Source of the DNA: an uncultured Rhodobiaceae bacterium | GTDB lineage: Bacteria > Pseudomonadota > Alphaproteobacteria > RS24 | DNA: 39,492 bases | Assembly: GCA_937876775.1 (NCBI GenBank) | Contig: CALEFA010000023.1 | Location: 1-39,492 of the forward strand | Direction of reading: 5' to 3' | Shown here: piece by piece, positions 35,434 through 39,492 of the stretch | Layout of the letters: the number at the start of each line of letters is the position of its first letter | How positions within the stretch are numbered: the stretch's first letter is position 1 | Translations under genes and position numbers: made by a program | Notes under the pieces: generated by a model | The model's database searches: none | What the model was told of the DNA's origin: nothing | The model's input: only the letters and a program-made list of their open reading frames with translations

Positions 35434-35805
35434 ATGCAACGTGTTCTACAAATTCTTAGCGCGCTTACCGGCGTGTTTCTGGCTGTTTCAGCTTTTAATT
35501 GGATGTTTGATCCGCAGGCGGCGGCGGCTGGGCTTGGCATGGACTTGCTGACCGGCATGGGGCGCAATACGCAAATTGGCGACATGACGGCGTTCTTCGC
35601 CACCTCCAGCCTTTTCATTCTGCTTGGGGTTTGGCAAAAGCGGCCAGATTTTCTGCTGGTGCCAGCATTCTTGCTGCTCAGCGCGGCGCTTTTCCGCCTG
35701 ACATCAGCGCAGTTTTATGACGCCGAGCTGATCGTTCCGGCGGTAGTTTTTGAAGTGGTGACGGGGATTATTCTGCTGGCCTATCGCCGCGAAATCAGCC
35801 AGTAA
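35434..35805 (+). CDS. small membrane protein of unknown function
   Basis: A 123-residue protein with four predicted membrane helices (about 5-23, 50-66, 73-89 and 99-117). FDPQAAAAGLGM after the first helix and GDMTAFFATSSLFILLG in the middle resemble small integral proteins annotated as DUF4345-like; I am not sure of the family. AAAAGGGAG lies about 8 bases before the ATG. It precedes an SMP-30-like gene by 29 bases on the same strand and may share a transcript. Confidence 0.75.
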   Translation: MQRVLQILSALTGVFLAVSAFNWMFDPQAAAAGLGMDLLTGMGRNTQIGDMTAFFATSSLFILLGVWQKRPDFLLVPAFLLLSAALFRLTSAQFYDAELIVPAVVFEVVTGIILLAYRREISQ

Positions 35806-35834
35806 CTATCGTTTGTCATAGAGGGATTAAGGTT

Positions 35835-36911
35835 ATGGATAGTGTAAAAAAGCGGCCAGTTTTGGCAGGGTTTCTGGCCATTTTAGGCATTTTCTTCGGT
35901 TATTTATTGCTCTGGCCGGTGCCGTTTGATCCCGTGGCTGGCCCGCCGCGTGCGGCCAATCCGGCGGGCACTGGCATTTTTGCCAAAAATAATGCTTTAG
36001 CGGCGGCCAAAATGATTGAAACCGGCCATGGGCCAGAAGGCACAGCCTTTGACACCCAAGGTCGGCTTTACACCGGCCTGACCGATGGGCGTATTTTGCG
36101 CCTTGATGTCGCAAGCGGCGCCATTGAAGAGCTGGCCAATACTGGCGGTCGGCCTTTGGGCATAGAATTTGACGCCAATGGTGATTTGATTATTGCCGAC
36201 GCCAATAAGGGGCTGATTGCCATGTCACCCGACGGCATCATTCGTGAGCTGGCCACCGAGTTTGACGGCAAGCGGATGATTTTCGTCGATGATGTGGCGA
36301 TTGATAGGGACGGCATTATTTATTTTTCTGATGCGACGCAACGATATGCTTATGGCCATGATCTTATCGAATTATTCGAACGTCGGCCTAGTGGGCGTTT
36401 GATTACGTATAATCCTGCCAATGGTGAGATGAAGCTTTTGCTCGATGATTTATATTTCGCCAATGGTGTGGCGCTGTCAAAGGCGCAAGACTTTGTGCTG
36501 GTCAATGAAACTTTTGACCACCGCATCATGCGCTATTGGCTGAAAGGCCCGAAAGCTGGCACGGCTGATGTATTTGCCGACAACTTGCCCGGTTATATCG
36601 ACAACATCACGGAAGCACCGGACGGCGGCTTCTGGCTGGCTGTGGTAGCGCCGCGTGTGGCGGAGATGGACAATTTGGTTGATAAGCCATTTTTGCGCAA
36701 AGTTGTTTGGCGGGTGATGCAGCTAACGGGCGACTCGCCCGTGCAAATGCACAGCTATGCGGTGAAATTTGACGCCGACGGCAATGTGCTGGCGTCGTTG
36801 GAAGATGACAGCGGGCATATTTATATGATGACCAGTGTTTTGCAGCATAAAGGCCAGCTTTTCCTTGGTAGTTTGTTAAATAATGCCATCGGCATAATTG
36901 ACGCACCATAA
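35835..36911 (+). CDS. membrane-anchored SMP-30 / strictosidine-synthase-like beta-propeller
   Basis: A 358-residue protein with an N-terminal membrane anchor (about residues 8-28) and a six-bladed beta-propeller. GHGPEGTAFDTQGRLYTGLTDGRI, NGDLIIADANKGL, FVDDVAIDRDGIIYFSDA and LYFANGVALSKAQDFVLVNET are in the order seen in APMAP/strictosidine-synthase-like proteins. These are esterase or lactonase-type enzymes; the bacterial substrate is unknown. The propeller probably faces the periplasm. It follows the small membrane protein. Confidence 0.85.
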   Translation: MDSVKKRPVLAGFLAILGIFFGYLLLWPVPFDPVAGPPRAANPAGTGIFAKNNALAAAKMIETGHGPEGTAFDTQGRLYTGLTDGRILRLDVASGAIEELANTGGRPLGIEFDANGDLIIADANKGLIAMSPDGIIRELATEFDGKRMIFVDDVAIDRDGIIYFSDATQRYAYGHDLIELFERRPSGRLITYNPANGEMKLLLDDLYFANGVALSKAQDFVLVNETFDHRIMRYWLKGPKAGTADVFADNLPGYIDNITEAPDGGFWLAVVAPRVAEMDNLVDKPFLRKVVWRVMQLTGDSPVQMHSYAVKFDADGNVLASLEDDSGHIYMMTSVLQHKGQLFLGSLLNNAIGIIDAP

Positions 36912-36926
36912 AGTTAAAAAGAGGGC

Positions 36927-36955
36927 TAGACCGCGGGCCCTGCATTATGTATTTT
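36927..36955 (+). promoter_or_regulatory. promoter of tRNA-Gln
   Basis: TAGACC (36927-36932) and TATTTT (36950-36955) are 17 bases apart, and the -10 is followed by CCGGC, a GC-rich discriminator as in growth-rate-controlled stable-RNA promoters. The mature tRNA begins 10 bases after the -10. Confidence 0.5.
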
Positions 36956-36965
36956 CCGGCTCAGT

Positions 36966-37040
36966 TGGGGTGTGGCCAAGTGGTAAGGCACCGGTTTTTG
37001 GTATCGGCATGCGCAGGTTCGAATCCTGCCACCCCAGCCA
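36966..37040 (+). tRNA. tRNA-Gln (anticodon TTG)
   Basis: A 75-base cloverleaf with encoded CCA. The acceptor stem TGGGGTG pairs with CACCCCA, the D-stem GCC with GGC, the anticodon stem CCGGT with ATCGG around loop TTTTGGT, with anticodon TTG at 36998-37000, and the T-stem GCAGG with CCTGC around TTCGAAT. The discriminator base is G. The anticodon identifies glutamine; it reads CAA and, by wobble, CAG. Confidence 0.96.
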
Positions 37041-37049
37041 GTTCTCTTA

Positions 37050-37071
37050 AAAAATAATTCCCCCGATGGGG
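37050..37071 (-). terminator. weak terminator candidate after the carbonic-anhydrase-like gene
   Basis: Minus strand: CCCC-ATC-GGGG is followed after a short gap by six T. The stem is only four pairs, but it lies in the 68-base gap between the convergent tRNA and the carbonic-anhydrase-like gene. Confidence 0.3.
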
Positions 37072-37108
37072 CCGCCTTGGCGAGGCTGTGGCCTGCGCGA
37101 GATGGTGG

Positions 37109-37657
37109 TTATTTGTCGGAGATGAACCCAAGGTCGCGCAAGTCTTGCTCGCTGCTGCGGTGTATGCCCTTGGCGTAATTCTCTGCGTTGCGGACATAAA
37201 AGGCGGCGTTCATGGCATTGGCCTGACCGTTGTCGCGGGTTTTGATGAGCTTGGCAGGGGCGCCGGCAATGATTGAGTTCTCCGGAAAATGGCTGTTCTC
37301 AGAAACAATCGAATGACCGGCAACAATCGAATTGGCGCCAATCGTGGCGCCATCCATAATCGTCGCATTGATGCCAATCAGACAGCGGTCGCCAATGGTG
37401 CAACCGTGCAACGTCACATGATGGGTGATGGAGCAATCAGCACCGACAATCGTTGGGGTGGCGGCGCCAACATGCACCATGACAAAGTCTTGAATATTGC
37501 TGCGCGCGCCAATCTCGATATGATACATTTCGCTGCGCATCACCACATAGGGCCAGACCGAGGCGTTTTCGGCGATTTTAATGTGACCATAAAGCCGCGC
37601 CGTATCGTGAATCCAGACGCTTTCGTGAGCGTCGATTTTTGACTTGTGATCATCCAT
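37109..37657 (-). CDS. gamma-carbonic-anhydrase-like hexapeptide-repeat protein
   Basis: A 182-residue left-handed beta-helix protein. The three metal-binding histidines of the gamma-carbonic anhydrase group align at H62 (VMVHVG), H79 and H84 (THHVTLHGC), and the hexapeptide turns run to about residue 135, followed by GAPAKL and a C-terminal helix. Many such proteins (YrdA, PaaY types) show little carbonic anhydrase activity, so the reaction is uncertain. The gene overlaps the upstream CDP-alcohol transferase by 8 bases. Confidence 0.88.
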   Translation of the reverse strand: MDDHKSKIDAHESVWIHDTARLYGHIKIAENASVWPYVVMRSEMYHIEIGARSNIQDFVMVHVGAATPTIVGADCSITHHVTLHGCTIGDRCLIGINATIMDGATIGANSIVAGHSIVSENSHFPENSIIAGAPAKLIKTRDNGQANAMNAAFYVRNAENYAKGIHRSSEQDLRDLGFISDK

Positions 37658-38264
37658 GTTCGGGTTCCTTCAGGGCGATAACACTGGTCCATAGGCGGCC
37701 AATGACAGATAAATAAACCAAAGCCGCAAAACCATAAGCGGCGGGTGTGAAATAAGTCGGCGCGATCATGACGAAGGCAAAAAACCCAATAGTTTCGGTG
37801 CCTTCAGCGAGGCCGGCCATATAGAAAAAACTTTTTTTACCTTGGCTTTCTGTGCTGACGCCGCGTTTCTCAGCCATAATGGCAAAGGCCAGAAACACCA
37901 CCATCGACATCGCAAAGCTGGAAAGTAACACAGCGGCGGCGACGGCATTTTGCGGCGCCCCGACGATGAAGGCCAATGGCAAGAGCGACCATAAAAGAAA
38001 ATCGGCAACAATATCCAGATAGGCGCCCAAATCGGTCGCCCCATTGCGTCGCGCCACAGCGCCATCAAGCCCGTCGCCGAAACGGTTGATTAAGAGCAGC
38101 ACCAACGCCAGCTCATAGGCCTGATTGGCCACGGCCCAGCAAGCGGCTAGGCCGAAGCCAAAACCGACGACGGTGATTTGATTGGCAGAAATAGCCAATG
38201 GCCAATAGCCCGCCGCCTTATTCAGCGGCGGGTCTATGAGACGGCGCATCAGCGGGTCAAGCAT
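37650..38264 (-). CDS. CDP-alcohol phosphatidyltransferase family protein
   Basis: A 204-residue membrane protein with about six helices. The signature is complete: D67-G68, A71-R72, G80, D84 and D88 (DGAVARRNGATDLGAYLDIVAD). It makes a phospholipid or related head-group product from a CDP-activated lipid or alcohol; the acceptor cannot be read from the sequence. It differs from the phosphatidylcholine synthase at 8775-9470. It is translated together with the gamma-carbonic-anhydrase-like gene (8-base overlap) and lies 15 bases after the nitronate-monooxygenase-like gene. Confidence 0.87.
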   Translation of the reverse strand: MLDPLMRRLIDPPLNKAAGYWPLAISANQITVVGFGFGLAACWAVANQAYELALVLLLINRFGDGLDGAVARRNGATDLGAYLDIVADFLLWSLLPLAFIVGAPQNAVAAAVLLSSFAMSMVVFLAFAIMAEKRGVSTESQGKKSFFYMAGLAEGTETIGFFAFVMIAPTYFTPAAYGFAALVYLSVIGRLWTSVIALKEPEHG

Positions 38265-38279
38265 GGTCTCCGAGGGTCT

Positions 38280-39251
38280 CTAAGAGGCGCGCGACACGAG
38301 GCTGCTGACGGCGGCTTTATAGTCGCGTTCCAGCTCGCTGACCACGGTTTCAACCGAGTCGACCTTGGCGATGGCGCCAATGCCCTGACCTGAACCCCAA
38401 ATATCTTTCCATGCTTTGGTTTTCATATTGCCGCCCGACCCGAAATTCATTTTCGACTTGTCGGCATCTGGCAAATTATTGGGGTCTAGACCGGCAGCGG
38501 CAATGGATGGTTTGAGGTAATTGCCATCAACACCGGTAAACAGCGATGAATAAACAATGTCATCAGCCGCTGACTCGACCAGCATGTCTTTATAGCCTTG
38601 GTCAGCATTGGCTTCTTCTGTGGCAATAAAGCGTGAGCCCATATAGGCCAAATCAGCGCCCATGGCCAAGGCAGAAGCGACGCAATAGCCATCGCCAATT
38701 GCACCTGATAGCAGAATTGTGCCGTCGAACCATTCTTTCACTTCGCGCACCAAAGCAAATGGGCTGAGCGCGCCGGCATGGCCGCCCGCACCGGCACAGA
38801 CTAAGATGAGGCCATCGACGCCTTGCTCGGCGGCTTTTTTGGCATGTTTCACACTGATCACATCATGGAACACAAGACCACCGTAACTATGCGTCGCCTC
38901 AACCACTTCGGCGGGTGGGCGCAAGCTGGTGATGATAATCGGCACTTTGTGCTTCACACAAGTTTCCATGTCCTGCATCAGGCGGTCATTTGAGGCATGG
39001 CAAATTTGATTGACGGCATAGGGCGCGACATAAGCGTCTGGGTTGTCGGCTTTATAGGCTTCCAGCTCGCTGTTGATGCGGGTGAGCCATTCGTCGAGCA
39101 CTTCTGCGGGACGCGCGTTCAGAGCTGGAAATGAGCCAACAATACCAGCCTTACACTGGGCAATGACCAGTTCCGGGCCAGAGACCAGAAACAGCGGGGA
39201 ACCAACAACAGGCACACGCAGGTTGTTTTTCAAAATATCGGGAAGGGCCAT
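38280..39251 (-). CDS. nitronate monooxygenase family (2-nitropropane dioxygenase-like) FMN enzyme
   Basis: A 323-residue TIM-barrel flavoprotein. GAGGHAG (154-160) with H158, the likely catalytic base, and LLSGAIGDGYCVASALAMGADLAYMGSRFIAT, the FMN phosphate-binding region, define the family. Members oxidise nitronates, but others act as enoyl-ACP reductases (FabK) or on unknown compounds; the specific reaction is not settled. GGAGA lies about 7 bases before the ATG at 39251. A promoter is visible upstream. Confidence 0.87.
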   Translation of the reverse strand: MALPDILKNNLRVPVVGSPLFLVSGPELVIAQCKAGIVGSFPALNARPAEVLDEWLTRINSELEAYKADNPDAYVAPYAVNQICHASNDRLMQDMETCVKHKVPIIITSLRPPAEVVEATHSYGGLVFHDVISVKHAKKAAEQGVDGLILVCAGAGGHAGALSPFALVREVKEWFDGTILLSGAIGDGYCVASALAMGADLAYMGSRFIATEEANADQGYKDMLVESAADDIVYSSLFTGVDGNYLKPSIAAAGLDPNNLPDADKSKMNFGSGGNMKTKAWKDIWGSGQGIGAIAKVDSVETVVSELERDYKAAVSSLVSRAS

Positions 39252-39292
39252 ATGTATATCTCCATTAAACGATGGGTAAGAAGTTAGACAAG

Positions 39293-39320
39293 ATAATAGG
39301 TCGATGACACCGCAAAGCAA
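39293..39320 (-). promoter_or_regulatory. promoter of the nitronate-monooxygenase-like gene
   Basis: Minus strand: TTGCTT (39315-39320) and TATTAT (39293-39298) are 16 bases apart. Transcription would start about 35 bases before the ATG and could continue into the two downstream genes. Confidence 0.5.
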
Positions 39321-39353
39321 GTATTTCTCACGCTTTTTGGCGGCTAAAAGCTC

Positions 39354-39492
39354 CTAGTCGCAGGCGGCGTAGACCAATTGTGACAATTGCGGACGCAAAG
39401 GATAACAGCCCGATGGCATCATTTGGGTCATTAAAATAACCGTGATATCTTCGACCGGGTCCACCCAGAAAATCGTGCTTGCCAGTCCGCCC
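39354..39492 (-). CDS. C-terminus of a beta-lactamase-family serine hydrolase (cut by window edge)
   Basis: The last 45 codons and the stop (39354-39356) are inside the window. GGLASTIFWVDPVEDI followed by MTQMMPS, then YPLRPQLSQLVYAA, is the end pattern of class-C-beta-lactamase-like serine hydrolases and esterases (the HxG or GGxAST-FW-DP motif). The catalytic SxxK and YxN lie off the right edge, so activity cannot be judged. Confidence 0.8.
   Translation of the reverse strand, partial: GGLASTIFWVDPVEDITVILMTQMMPSGCYPLRPQLSQLVYAACD

Noticed and set aside
1..39492. CRISPR arrays, insertion sequences, prophage or integron parts
   Set aside because: No regularly spaced repeats, transposase-like frames, terminal inverted repeats or target duplications were seen; the tRNA-Gln gene shows no integrase or partial tRNA copy beside it.

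Overview
This is chromosomal core DNA from a marine alphaproteobacterium. Evidence: a green-type proteorhodopsin, zinc-free L36 and L31 ribosomal proteins of alphaproteobacterial type, the lineage-marker families DUF1013/TrcR, DUF1192, COQ9-type and aa3 oxidase subunit IV, a bacterial phosphatidylcholine synthase and split pntAA/pntAB genes. The mid-range base composition and rhodopsin would fit a SAR116-like or related pelagic lineage, but that placement is inference. Genes are packed tightly: no gap between genes exceeds about 240 bases. I see no insertion sequences, phage genes, CRISPR arrays or integrases, and no stretch of clearly foreign composition.

Layout. 1-1.5 kb: the start of a secreted protein behind a PHO-box-like repeat, then a stand-alone proteorhodopsin and a cold-shock protein, each with its own terminator. 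1.7-5.4 kb: a minus-strand run of a small SDR, a zinc-free MDR reductase, an acyl-CoA carboxyltransferase and a 73-residue biotin carrier. 5.4-11.8 kb: lptD, then divergently gmd, phosphatidylcholine synthase and an MFS transporter, closed by a convergent alpha/beta hydrolase. 11.8-17.1 kb: rpmJ (41 codons) behind a strong promoter and structured leader, a membrane-anchored hydrolase, an N-formylglutamate amidohydrolase-like gene, and an operon of oxidase subunit IV with the three-gene proton-translocating transhydrogenase. 17.1-24.2 kb: rpsU, a COQ9-family gene, purEK, trcR (DUF1013), a quinone oxidoreductase, DUF1192, rpmE and an MsbA-like ABC exporter. 24.2-30.4 kb: minus-strand fabI-aroC-thiE and efp-suhB, a Sel1-type lipoprotein diverging from pdxH, and a cation-efflux gene. 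30.4-39.5 kb: an amidase, a DmdB-like acyl-CoA ligase with a DUF1499 gene, an MBL hydrolase, a small membrane protein, an SMP-30/strictosidine-synthase-like protein, tRNA-Gln(UUG), a gamma-carbonic-anhydrase-like protein with a CDP-alcohol phosphatidyltransferase, a nitronate-monooxygenase-like gene and the end of a beta-lactamase-family serine hydrolase.

How it works together. Several genes bear on membrane energy and surface: proteorhodopsin and transhydrogenase both act on the proton gradient, the COQ9-type protein supports ubiquinone synthesis, lptD and the MsbA-like exporter concern the outer membrane, and pcs, the second CDP-alcohol transferase and fabI concern lipids. The rest is mostly housekeeping. 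I found no clear evidence of a wholly new multi-gene system. The parts most worth a second look are the PHO-like repeat, the carboxyltransferase/biotin-carrier/reductase run without a biotin carboxylase, the rpmJ leader, the gmd-pcs coupling, and several compact or leaderless-looking promoters.
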